Source: Gammaproteobacteria bacterium
GTDB taxonomy: Bacteria > Pseudomonadota > Gammaproteobacteria > Steroidobacterales > Steroidobacteraceae
Length of the DNA stretch: 9,888 nt
Direction: 5' to 3'
Assembly: GCA_005877705.1 (NCBI GenBank)
Contig: VBNY01000125.1
Location: 1-9,888 of the forward strand
Part shown: in pieces, positions 1 through 5,886 of the stretch
How positions within the stretch are numbered: the first letter of the stretch is position 1
Layout: every line of letters begins with the position of its first letter
The notes under the pieces: model-generated
The model's input: the letters and a program-made list of their open reading frames with translations, nothing else
Databases searched by the model: none
What the model was told of the DNA's origin: nothing
Made by a program: the position numbers and the translations under genes

Positions 1-2
1 GC

Positions 3-71
3 TACGCGAACGTGGGCGGCAAGCTGCCGGCCGGGATCGAGCTGCGGGCCGCAGGCGCCTCGAGCCCCTGA
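3..71 (+). CDS. C-terminal fragment of an unidentified protein (5' end outside window)
   Basis: An open frame enters from the left edge and ends at TGA 69-71, giving 22 residues that include NVGGKLPAGIELR. It stops three bases before the GTG of the MocA-like gene, so the two are probably co-transcribed. MocA-type genes often follow subunits of xanthine dehydrogenase-family molybdoenzymes or XdhC-like factors, so such a gene is a reasonable guess for this one, but the fragment carries no motif I recognise. It could also be a chance open frame. Confidence 0.45.
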   Translation, partial: YANVGGKLPAGIELRAAGASSP

Positions 72-74
72 GCC

Positions 75-614
75 GTGGCTGAGCACGGCGAAGGCAGCGA
101 AGCGCTGCACGCGATGGTGCTGGCCGCCGGCGCCTCGGCTCGTTTCGGGTCGGCCAAACAGCTGGTGCGCATCGGCGGGCGTCCGCTGCTGCACACGGTG
201 GCCCCCCTGCTCAAACACTCCCCGGTGTCCATCGTCATCAATCGCGACTGGCACGAGGGCCTCGCCAGTTCCATCCGCGCGGGGGTCACGCGACTGCCCG
301 GGAGCTGCACCGGCGTGCTGCTGGTGCTGGCTGATCAGGCGGTGGTCACCGCGGAGGACCTGAGGAGACTGGCGGCTGCGTGGCGCAGGCAACCGGAGTA
401 CATCGCAGCCGCGCTCTACCGGGGGACAACGGGAGTTCCCGCGATATTTCCGCGGTCGTGCTTCAGTGATCTCGCTGAGCTGCGCGGCGACGTGGGTGCA
501 CGCGTTGTGTTGCGGCGCAATCCGGACCGGATCGTGCGTGTGCCGATGGAAAGCGCGGCCTTCGATCTCGATACGCCCGAGGACCTCCTCGCCATCGAAC
601 AGCCGAGTGAGTAG
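75..614 (+). CDS. MocA-like molybdenum cofactor nucleotidyltransferase, apparently shortened
   Basis: Encodes 179 residues of the MobA/MocA nucleotidyltransferase fold. MocA proteins join CTP to molybdopterin-Mo to make the dinucleotide cofactor of xanthine dehydrogenase-family enzymes. Visible motifs are the nucleotide-binding LAAGASARFGSAK (residues 16-28), NRDWHEG with SSIRAG, the acidic LADQ, and TGVPAIF followed by LRGDVGARVVL, which favours MocA over GTP-using MobA. GTG 75 is chosen because it lies three bases after the upstream stop and leaves a normal short N-terminus; ATG 114 would begin directly at VLAAG. Between GRPLLHTV and SIVINRDW there are only about nine residues, where family members usually have some 30 or more carrying the second beta strand and helix. 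The protein may therefore be impaired or divergent. The family call is firm; the exact nucleotide and activity are inferred. Confidence 0.85.
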   Translation: MAEHGEGSEALHAMVLAAGASARFGSAKQLVRIGGRPLLHTVAPLLKHSPVSIVINRDWHEGLASSIRAGVTRLPGSCTGVLLVLADQAVVTAEDLRRLAAAWRRQPEYIAAALYRGTTGVPAIFPRSCFSDLAELRGDVGARVVLRRNPDRIVRVPMESAAFDLDTPEDLLAIEQPSE

Positions 615-615
615 A

Positions 616-1002
616 TCAACACTTGGGGCTGCCGGGCGGCGCCTGCGGATGGGGAAAGTTGTCGGACTCGTCTTCGCCGGCGCGCGGCGCGAGACAGGCG
701 AAGTCCTTCTCGAGTGTGACTCGCAGCTCGCCGCCCGGGACGGGCTGCGAGTGCTCGAGGGTCACCCGATCGGTTGCGCACCACTCTCTCGAGGTGCGCT
801 CTGGAATCAGAATCTCGATGAGGTTTCCGATATAATTAGCTGTAATATCTTTAATTTTTGAGTCGCGTTTCAACCGATATGTGAGCGTGGCGCTGGCGGT
901 GAACGGCACCTGCTCTTGTACCTCGCCCGTCTCGGCGAGCTGCTGAACCTCGCCTTGCGTGAGGCGCAGGCGCAGCGAGCTGCCCTTGATTCTGAGCTTC
1001 AC
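616..1002 (-). CDS. DUF7009 family protein of unknown function
   Basis: Encodes 128 residues beginning KLRIKGSSLRLRLTQGEV, the N-terminal signature I associate with DUF7009, a small uncharacterised bacterial family. No signal peptide, membrane segment or catalytic motif is visible. The first half looks like beta-strand-rich alternating sequence; the tail after about residue 105 is acidic and then proline-rich. The GTG start at 1002 is well supported: an AAGGAGGG ribosome site lies about six bases upstream, and the start overlaps the lyase stop as GTGA (999-1002), suggesting translational coupling. It is the last gene of the minus-strand operon, and its TGA is one base from the convergent TAG of the MocA-like gene. 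Function is unknown; the coupling hints at a role alongside CoA-thioester metabolism, but that is inference only. Confidence 0.85.
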   Translation of the reverse strand: MKLRIKGSSLRLRLTQGEVQQLAETGEVQEQVPFTASATLTYRLKRDSKIKDITANYIGNLIEILIPERTSREWCATDRVTLEHSQPVPGGELRVTLEKDFACLAPRAGEDESDNFPHPQAPPGSPKC

Positions 1003-1937
1003 GAGCTGCCCTCCTTGCGATCGATGGACTCGAGAACACGCTGTGCGTGAATGAGATGCGGGCGATCGATCATCTGCCCGTCGAGGCTCACCACGCCCGC
1101 CCCGGGCCGCGCAGCGAACGCGGCCACGATGCGGCGCGCGCGGTCTCTCTCGGCCGGCGTCGGCGTGAAGGCGGCATTGATGGGGCCTACCTGGTCCGGG
1201 TGGATCGCCAGCTTGCCCGAGAAGCCGTCTCTGCGGGCGCTCTGCAGCTCGCGTTGCAGGCCCTCGATATCGCGGAACTCCACATGCGCGCCATCGATCG
1301 CCTGCACCCCAAGAGCAGCCGCGGCGAGCAGACATGACGAACGCGCCATCTGAAACGTGAACGTCAGGGAGCCGGCGGCATCGTGCTTGTGAGCGCCGAG
1401 CGCGGCACTGAGATCCTCTGCACCCCAGGTGAGACCTGCCAGCCGCCGGGCGACGCTCTGCCTTGTGCTCACCTGCGCCGGGTAGTCCGGAAGGGCCAGC
1501 AGCCCCTGCGCAGTCTCGGTGGCAATCACGATGAGTCGGGTCGAGCCCGCTCTCAGGCCGCCGCGCGTTTCCAGGGCCGCAAGGTGCTGCGCAACATCCT
1601 CGATCTCGGCGACCGAGGATACCTTCGGCAGCACGAGGCCATCCGGTGCCGCCCCTGCAGCGGCCGGCAGCTCGCCAAAGATCGCGACCAGGTCCTCCGG
1701 CAGCTTGCCGCTCAGCAGCGCATTCACCCGCACCCACAGCTGCTGCCGCGAGCGGTCCGGACGGGAGCGCAGCAGCTCGCGCACTCGTGCTCTTGCCGCA
1801 GGCAGCTGCGCGACGTCGACGGAGTCCTCGAGGTCGAGGATCAACGCGTCCGCGGGCGTTGTGAGCGCCTTCGCCTGCTTGCGCTCGCTGTCGCCGGGCA
1901 CGAACAGCAGCGATCTCAAGGGGCCGGCAGCACTCAC
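999..1937 (-). CDS. HpcH/HpaI-CitE family CoA-ester lyase (malyl/citramalyl-CoA lyase-like)
   Basis: Encodes 312 residues of the CitE-like TIM-barrel family, which cleave or form C-C bonds in acyl-CoA substrates such as malyl-, beta-methylmalyl- or citramalyl-CoA with Mg2+. Motifs in order: RSLLFVPGDSERK (8-20), LILDLEDSV (32-40), substrate arginine R70 in VRVN, LVLPKV (101-106), ATETAQGLLAL with E141, GLTWGAEDL with E174/D175, AIDGAHVEFRD, and GFSGKLAIHPDQV near the C-terminus. The presumed metal and substrate residues are therefore all present. GTG 1937 has an AGGG about nine bases upstream and gives the usual family N-terminus. An in-frame GTG at 1985 would overlap the dehydratase stop as GTGA and add 16 residues, but it has a poor ribosome site. 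Pairing with a MaoC-type dehydratase fits a beta-hydroxyacyl-CoA or branched dicarboxyl-CoA route; the true substrate cannot be read from sequence. Confidence 0.9.
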   Translation of the reverse strand: MSAAGPLRSLLFVPGDSERKQAKALTTPADALILDLEDSVDVAQLPAARARVRELLRSRPDRSRQQLWVRVNALLSGKLPEDLVAIFGELPAAAGAAPDGLVLPKVSSVAEIEDVAQHLAALETRGGLRAGSTRLIVIATETAQGLLALPDYPAQVSTRQSVARRLAGLTWGAEDLSAALGAHKHDAAGSLTFTFQMARSSCLLAAAALGVQAIDGAHVEFRDIEGLQRELQSARRDGFSGKLAIHPDQVGPINAAFTPTPAERDRARRIVAAFAARPGAGVVSLDGQMIDRPHLIHAQRVLESIDRKEGSS

Positions 1938-1981
1938 GCCCGAAACCCTGTCACGGCTGTCATCATGGGCGCGCGTGTTGG

Positions 1982-2437
1982 TCACCCCGCGGGTCGCTTC
2001 ATCATGAGCGCCGCGCGGCGGCAGGAGGCGACCTCCTCGTCGCGCTGGTTGTAGGCGCGGTGATCGAAGATGACGATGCCGGAGTCCGGCCGCGACTGGC
2101 TGTCGCGCTTGGAGAGCACTGTCGTTGCGGCGTGCAGCGTGTCCCCGATCAGCACTGGTCGTGGAAACTTCACCTCTTCCCAACCCAGGTTGCCCAGCGT
2201 CGTCCCGTAGGTGGTGTCGTAAACAGACAGCCCAACCAGCAACCCCAGCGTGAACACGCTGTTCACGATGCGCTCGCCGTACGGCGTCCCCTTGCAGTAC
2301 TCGGCATCCAGATGCAGGGCGGCCGGATTCATGGTGAGGGCACTGAACAGCAGGTTGTCGGTCTCGGTCACGGTTCGCCGCACCAGGTGCTCGAAGCGCT
2401 GCCCGACCGCAAATTGCTCGAAATAAAGTCCCGCCAC
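1982..2437 (-). CDS. MaoC-family hot-dog dehydratase/hydratase
   Basis: Encodes 151 residues of the single hot-dog MaoC family, whose members usually hydrate enoyl-CoA thioesters. FEQFAVGQRF opens the domain, followed by the RTVTETDN strand and the region TMNPAALHLD. In the common R-hydratase motif the catalytic pair is Asp and His five residues apart. Here the His is H42, but the Asp position is N37. I believe related stand-alone MaoC proteins also carry Asn here, so this may be a subfamily trait. NLGWEEVKFPRPVLIGDTL and the RSRPDSGIVIFDHRAYNQ block are typical later strands. GTG 2437 is preceded by GAGGG at nine bases. It is the first gene of the minus operon with the CoA lyase and DUF7009 gene. 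A mesaconyl- or itaconyl-CoA hydratase-type step is possible, but not shown. Confidence 0.88.
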   Translation of the reverse strand: MAGLYFEQFAVGQRFEHLVRRTVTETDNLLFSALTMNPAALHLDAEYCKGTPYGERIVNSVFTLGLLVGLSVYDTTYGTTLGNLGWEEVKFPRPVLIGDTLHAATTVLSKRDSQSRPDSGIVIFDHRAYNQRDEEVASCRRAALMMKRPAG

Positions 2438-2494
2438 CCGAGCATGCCCTCATCTATTGGCGCGGCGGATAGTGTTGCACAGCCGGCGCGGAGC

Positions 2495-2507
2495 GGCCAA
2501 TTTGGCC
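2495..2507. promoter_or_regulatory. Short palindrome in the maoC/sulfite-reductase divergent gap
   Basis: GGCCAA, one central T, then TTGGCC form a perfect odd palindrome in the 181-bp gap between the divergent dehydratase (start 2437) and sulfite reductase (start 2635) genes. It lies 58 bases from the dehydratase start, where a repressor or activator site for that operon could be. It is short and its G+C bias is typical of the genome, so chance is a real alternative. Nothing else clear stands out in this gap apart from the promoter-like box next to the reductase start. Confidence 0.25.
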
Positions 2508-2598
2508 CCGGCGGCGGTAGCGGCGCGGCCCGGCACGCAAGCGCAGCGGCTGCCGGGCCTCATAACCTTCCTGCGCAGCACACCTAACCAGACGGTAT

Positions 2599-2627
2599 TT
2601 AGAGGCCCGCAGCGACCCGCCTATAGT
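2599..2627 (+). promoter_or_regulatory. Putative promoter of the sulfite reductase gene, near-leaderless
   Basis: TATAGT at 2622-2627 matches a sigma-70 -10 box and ends seven bases before the ATG at 2635. Seventeen bases upstream is TTAGAG (2599-2604), a poor -35, as expected for an activator-dependent promoter such as a CysB target. A start of transcription about seven bases after the box would fall on or next to the ATG, giving a leaderless or nearly leaderless message. No Shine-Dalgarno sequence is present before the ATG, which agrees with this. Confidence 0.45.
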
Positions 2628-2634
2628 TTCCCGC

Positions 2635-4275
2635 ATGTACCGCTACGATGAGCTGGATCAGGCGTTCGTAGATCAACGCGTCGCGGAGTTCCGCGATCAG
2701 ACGCGGCGTTTCCTTGCGGGTCAGCTCTCCGAGGACGAATTCCGGCCGCTGCGCCTTCGCAATGGGCTCTACATCCAGCGGCACGCGCCGATGCTGCGCA
2801 TCGCGATCCCATATGGGCTGCTCAGCTCGCGCCAATTGCGCAAGCTCGCGGAGGTTGCGCGGCGCTACGACCGCGGCTGGGGTCATTTCACCACCCGGCA
2901 GAATCTGCAGCTCAACTGGCCCGAGCTGGCCGACGTGCCGGACATCCTCGAGCAGCTCGCGAGCGTGCAGATGCACGCGATCCAGACAAGCGGCAATTGC
3001 GTCCGCAACGTGACCGCGGATCACATGGCCGGCATCGCCAGGGACGAGGTCGACGACCCGCGCCCCTACTGCGAGATCATTCGCCAGTGGGCGACGCTGC
3101 ACCCTGAGTTCACGTACCTGCCGCGCAAGTTCAAGATCGCGGTCACCGGCTCGCCGGAGGACCGGGCCGCTTCCGAAGTGCACGACATCGGTCTGCATCT
3201 GAGGCGCGACGCACGCGGCGACATCGGCTTTCAGGTCCTGGTGGGCGGCGGTCTCGGCCGGCAGCCGATCATCGGTCAGGTCATTCGCGAGTTCCTGCCG
3301 TTACCGGACCTGCTGTCATATCTCGAGGCGATACTGCGCGTTTACAACCGCCACGGCCGGCGCGACAACCTCAACAAGGCGCGCATCAAGATACTCGTGA
3401 AGTCATTGGGCGCAGCGCGCTTTCGCGAGCAGGTGGAAGCCGAATGGCACGCCGCGCGCGCGGGTGCACCGCGCCTTGAAGCAGCGGAAGTCGATCGCGT
3501 GCGTTCGCATTTCACGCCGCCGGCCTACGAGGCGCTGGCGGACATCGAAGCCACCGCCGGGCGCGACGCGCACTTCCAGGCCTGGTACCGCTACAACACT
3601 CGGCCGCATCGAGTCGCCGGATATCGGGCGGTGTTCATCTCGCTGAAGGCGCACGGACAGAACCCGGGAGACATGACATCGGAGCAGATGGCGGCCGTCG
3701 CCGCCCTCGCCGAGCGCGTGAGCTTCGGGCTGATTCGCGCCACGCACAACCAGAACCTGCTGCTTGCGGACGTGCGCCAGATCGATCTGTACGAGGTCTG
3801 GGGCGAGCTGCGCCGCCTCGGGCTCGCGATGCCGAACATCGGCACGCTGACGGACATGATCGCGTGCCCGGGGCTGGATTTCTGCAGTCTCGCCAATGCG
3901 GGCACGCTGGGCGTGGCGAAGCAGATCCAGCAGCGCTTCGATGATCTCGACTACCTCTACGATCTCGGTGAGATCGAGATCAAGATGTCTGGTTGCATGA
4001 ACGCGTGCGGTCACCACCACGTCGGCCACATCGGCATACTCGGCGTCGATAAGCACGGCGAGGAGTGGTACCAGATCAGCCTCGGCGGCTCGGTGAACGG
4101 TTTCACCGCGCTCGGTGAGGTGATCGGCCCATCGGTGCCGCAAGACGAGGTCGCCGCAACCATCGAGCGCATTGTCGAGGTCTATCGCCGCGCCACATTC
4201 TGCGGCGGCATGAGATCGTCGTTGACGAGTGGCGCCATCTTGGCGAGGAGGATGCCTCCGACGCCGACGCGTTGA
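2635..4275 (+). CDS. cysI: Siroheme-[4Fe-4S] sulfite/nitrite reductase (CysI type), C-terminus abnormal
   Basis: Encodes 546 residues of the hemoprotein that reduces sulfite to sulfide with six electrons, in the single-gene form typical of pseudomonads (starting MYRYDELDQAF). Two ferredoxin-like half domains are seen: HFTTRQNLQLNW with IQTSGNCVRNVTADH in the first part, and NQNLLLADVR later. The cluster/siroheme cysteines are complete: C411 and C417 in CPGLDFC, C454 and C458 in CMNAC. GGGLGRQPIIG and NKARIKILVKSLG are conserved family blocks. No CysJ flavoprotein is nearby, so ferredoxin or another donor is likely. After IERIVEVYRR (around residue 517) homologues continue with roughly 25 residues ending in an RVG..PFK block. 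Here this is replaced by an unrelated stretch (ATFCGGMRSS onward) running to the stop, so the true C-terminal tail is missing. Assimilatory sulfite use is favoured over nitrite by the neighbours cysB, cysH, cysG and cysK. Confidence 0.93.
   Translation: MYRYDELDQAFVDQRVAEFRDQTRRFLAGQLSEDEFRPLRLRNGLYIQRHAPMLRIAIPYGLLSSRQLRKLAEVARRYDRGWGHFTTRQNLQLNWPELADVPDILEQLASVQMHAIQTSGNCVRNVTADHMAGIARDEVDDPRPYCEIIRQWATLHPEFTYLPRKFKIAVTGSPEDRAASEVHDIGLHLRRDARGDIGFQVLVGGGLGRQPIIGQVIREFLPLPDLLSYLEAILRVYNRHGRRDNLNKARIKILVKSLGAARFREQVEAEWHAARAGAPRLEAAEVDRVRSHFTPPAYEALADIEATAGRDAHFQAWYRYNTRPHRVAGYRAVFISLKAHGQNPGDMTSEQMAAVAALAERVSFGLIRATHNQNLLLADVRQIDLYEVWGELRRLGLAMPNIGTLTDMIACPGLDFCSLANAGTLGVAKQIQQRFDDLDYLYDLGEIEIKMSGCMNACGHHHVGHIGILGVDKHGEEWYQISLGGSVNGFTALGEVIGPSVPQDEVAATIERIVEVYRRATFCGGMRSSLTSGAILARRMPPTPTR
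4197..4271 (+). other. DUF934 N-terminal coding segment with no standard start codon
   Basis: In the frame of the DUF934 gene, the 25 codons before its TTG at 4272 read ILRRHEIVVDEWRHLGEE and onward to DADA, which matches the usual N-terminus of this family. The segment overlaps the end of the cysI frame but is in a different frame. No ATG, GTG or TTG lies in this frame here; only ATT 4197 and CTG 4200 could start it. It therefore looks like real but stranded coding sequence, produced by a deletion or frameshift at the cysI end. Confidence 0.6.
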
Positions 4276-4685
4276 TCGTTCCTCTGTCCGAGCTGCGCAC
4301 CAACTCCGCCGCCTGGCGTGAGTGGCGCGGGCGCTTGGGCGTGCGCCTCGCGGCCGCCGACAATGTGGAAGACCTGGCGGACGATATTGCGCGTTACGCG
4401 CTCGTGGCAGTGGAGTTCCCCAATCCGAGCGAAGGCCGAGGGTTCTCGCTGGGCCGGCTGCTGCGGGCGCGGCTGCGCTTCAAGGGCGAGCTGCGCGCGG
4501 TCGGCGCCGCGGTGAAGCAGGACAAGATCTTTCTGCTCGCGCGCTGCGGGTTCGATTCGTTCGAGCTGGCGGCGGGCGAAAATCCCGCGGAAGCGCTCGG
4601 CGCGCTACACAGGTACGACGTCGCGTATCAACCTGCCGAGCCGCATCCCGCCATCAAGCGCCAACGGTTTTCTTCCATTGGCTGA
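4272..4685 (+). CDS. DUF934 family protein, probable sulfite reductase partner (N-terminus compromised)
   Basis: Encodes 137 residues from TTG 4272, the first standard start in frame, overlapping the cysI stop as TTGA (4272-4275). DUF934 (COG3749) proteins nearly always follow this type of sulfite reductase and are thought to help its electron supply or assembly; the biochemical role is not established to my knowledge. Characteristic blocks are VAVEFPNPSEGRGFSLGRLL, the LRARLRFKGELRAVGAAV segment, KQDKIFLLARCGFDSFEL with one conserved cysteine, and a tail ending SSIG. There is no membrane segment. The family's N-terminal motif lies upstream in the same frame but lacks a normal start. The product is therefore either about 25 residues short, started at a rare codon, or the remnant of a frameshifted junction. 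The stop at 4683-4685 lies inside a perfect hairpin. Confidence 0.8.
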   Translation: MIVPLSELRTNSAAWREWRGRLGVRLAAADNVEDLADDIARYALVAVEFPNPSEGRGFSLGRLLRARLRFKGELRAVGAAVKQDKIFLLARCGFDSFELAAGENPAEALGALHRYDVAYQPAEPHPAIKRQRFSSIG

Positions 4686-4707
4686 AACGGCCGTTGGCCG
4701 TTTCAGC
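4681..4707. terminator. Perfect 12-bp-arm hairpin between convergent genes (likely bidirectional terminator)
   Basis: GCTGAAACGGCC (4681-4692), loop GTT, then GGCCGTTTCAGC (4696-4707) form a perfect 12-bp stem. It begins at the last codons of the DUF934 gene and ends nine bases before the cysB stop on the other strand, which is where a two-way terminator is expected. No T-run follows the stem on either strand, so it is not a textbook intrinsic terminator. It could instead act with Rho or as an RNA-stabilising 3' end. Confidence 0.6.
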
Positions 4708-4715
4708 GAGCGCAC

Positions 4716-5690
4716 CTAGGGCTGTTCGTGTCCCGCGGGCACAAAGCGTGGTTTGTGCCCGCGAGCAGCATGCCGGTTCCGGCGGGCTCGGTCGACCAGA
4801 CGCCGATCGAGATGCGGTGCGAGCAGCTGCGCGAATTCATACATGTATTTGCGCAGCAGCGTGCCGCGACGGAAGCCGATCCACGTCGTATGTGCGGCGA
4901 ACAGGTGCGTGGCGTCGATGGCGACGAGATCGGGATCGTCATCGTGGAAAGCCATGTGCGCCACGATGCCGACGCCAAGCCCAAGGCGGACGTAGGTCTG
5001 GATAACGTCGGCGTCGCGCGCGGTGATGGCCACGTTCGGAGTCAGACCCGCCTTGGCGAATGCCTCGTGCAGCGACGACGGTCCGGTGAAGCTGAACGTA
5101 TAGGTGATGATCGGGTACGCGGCGAGGGCGCGCAGCGTGAGCCGCCCGCCGCTGGCCAGCGGGTGGTCCCTTGGGACGATCACCGTACGATGCCAGCGGT
5201 AGCAGGGCAGCAACGTCAGGTCCGCGAACAGATGCTCGGACCCGGTGGCGACTGCGCAGTCGATGCGGTCGTGGGCGACCATTTCCGCGATCTGCTCCGA
5301 GGTCCCCTGGTGCAGATTGAGGCGCACGTTCGGATAGCGCCCGCGAAATTCCCGGATGACATCCGGCAACACGTAGCGCGCCTGCGTGTGGGTGGTGCCG
5401 ATCGAAAGACTTCCCCTGCCCTCGTCGCGCAGCTCGGTGGACAGGTCGCGAATGCTCTGCGCTTCCTGCAGGATCTTGAGCGCGCGCTCGATGACCTGCT
5501 GGCCAGCCGGGGTGATGCGCGTGAGATTGCGGCCCTCGCGCACGAAGATCTGAAACCCCAGCTCATCCTCGAGCAGCTTGATCTGCTTGCTCACACCCGG
5601 CTGCGAGGTGTGCAGCTTCTGGGCGGCGGCGGTGATGTTGAGACCGCTTTGTGCCACGGCAGCGAGGTACCGCAGCTGGTGCAACTTCAT
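4716..5690 (-). CDS. cysB: CysB, LysR-type transcriptional regulator of sulfur assimilation
   Basis: Encodes 324 residues, the same length as E. coli CysB. It activates sulfur-assimilation promoters in response to N-acetylserine or O-acetylserine. The winged helix-turn-helix occupies about residues 1-60 (LNITAAAQKLHTSQPGVSKQ), followed by a linker helix and the periplasmic-binding-like effector domain. Effector-pocket residues known from Klebsiella CysB are kept at the same numbers: T100 and T102 in THTQARY, plus TYTFSFTG and the DADVIQTYVRLGLGVGIVA block. IGFRRGTLLRKYMYEFAQLLAPHL closes the conserved part. The last 30 residues differ from enterobacterial CysB and are partly encoded by a perfect hairpin. 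ATG 5690 has AAAGGGG ten bases upstream. It is divergent from cysH across 196 bp, the classic LysR arrangement, so it probably controls both flanking sulfur units and perhaps itself. Confidence 0.97.
   Translation of the reverse strand: MKLHQLRYLAAVAQSGLNITAAAQKLHTSQPGVSKQIKLLEDELGFQIFVREGRNLTRITPAGQQVIERALKILQEAQSIRDLSTELRDEGRGSLSIGTTHTQARYVLPDVIREFRGRYPNVRLNLHQGTSEQIAEMVAHDRIDCAVATGSEHLFADLTLLPCYRWHRTVIVPRDHPLASGGRLTLRALAAYPIITYTFSFTGPSSLHEAFAKAGLTPNVAITARDADVIQTYVRLGLGVGIVAHMAFHDDDPDLVAIDATHLFAAHTTWIGFRRGTLLRKYMYEFAQLLAPHLDRRLVDRARRNRHAARGHKPRFVPAGHEQP
4734..4763. repeat. Perfect inverted repeat (12-bp arms, 6-nt loop) inside the 3' end of cysB
   Basis: CGCGGGCACAAA (4734-4745), loop GCGTGG, then TTTGTGCCCGCG (4752-4763) form a second perfect stem, 27 bases from the first hairpin. 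On the cysB strand it encodes RGHKPRFVPA in the divergent C-terminal tail. Its compact form resembles REP-type palindromes, which often collect at gene ends, but only one copy is in the window, so repetition elsewhere is untested. It may also serve as part of the convergent transcription end. Confidence 0.6.
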
Positions 5691-5782
5691 CGCGCGCGAA
5701 CCCCTTTGAATGCCGGACCCATGGGCCGAGACTACCGCAACCGTGCACGCCGGGGCGAGGAGCGCCCTGCATGAGCGCAAAC

Positions 5783-5816
5783 CACAGTGTGATTCCCGCG
5801 TAACCCGTCTATAACC
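5783..5816. promoter_or_regulatory. Candidate operator region between cysB and cysH
   Basis: The 196-bp gap between cysB (start 5690) and cysH (start 5887) holds the odd palindrome CACA-G-TGTG (5783-5791) and two TAACC direct repeats (5801-5805 and 5812-5816) eleven bases, about one helical turn, apart. The second repeat also overlaps a TATAAC box (5810-5815). Its position suits a CysB site acting on cysH and on cysB itself, but CysB sites are weakly conserved, and I cannot confirm one by eye. Confidence 0.25.
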
Positions 5817-5846
5817 GGCGCGCAGCCCCTCAGAAGCAATCATTCG

Positions 5847-5876
5847 TTCAGTCCACGGGGTGGGCGTGGCTATAGT
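5847..5876 (+). promoter_or_regulatory. Putative promoter of the cysH-cysG-cysK operon, near-leaderless
   Basis: TATAGT at 5871-5876 is identical to the box before cysI and ends ten bases before the cysH ATG (5887). A weak TTCAGT (5847-5852) lies 18 bases upstream. Transcription would start about three bases before the ATG, and no Shine-Dalgarno is seen there. The poor -35 suits activator dependence, CysB being the obvious candidate. Confidence 0.45.
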
Positions 5877-5886
5877 CGCCTGCATC

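Noticed and set aside
616..1737. A 373-codon minus-strand frame that would extend the DUF7009 protein
   Set aside because: The extension is lyase DNA in another frame; the GTG at 1002 with AAGGAGGG marks the real start.
999..2453. One 484-codon minus-strand frame spanning dehydratase and lyase, suggesting a fusion
   Set aside because: Its first half is the dehydratase DNA read in the wrong frame. The true dehydratase ends at 1982, and the lyase begins at 1937 or 1985.
3403..4143. A 246-codon antisense frame within cysI
   Set aside because: It lies opposite the siroheme-binding half of a conserved enzyme and has low-complexity composition.
4728..5774. A 348-codon open frame antisense to cysB
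   Set aside because: It mirrors a convincing cysB over its whole length, and its product is Arg/Gly/Ala-rich without a family match. Long antisense frames are expected at this G+C content.
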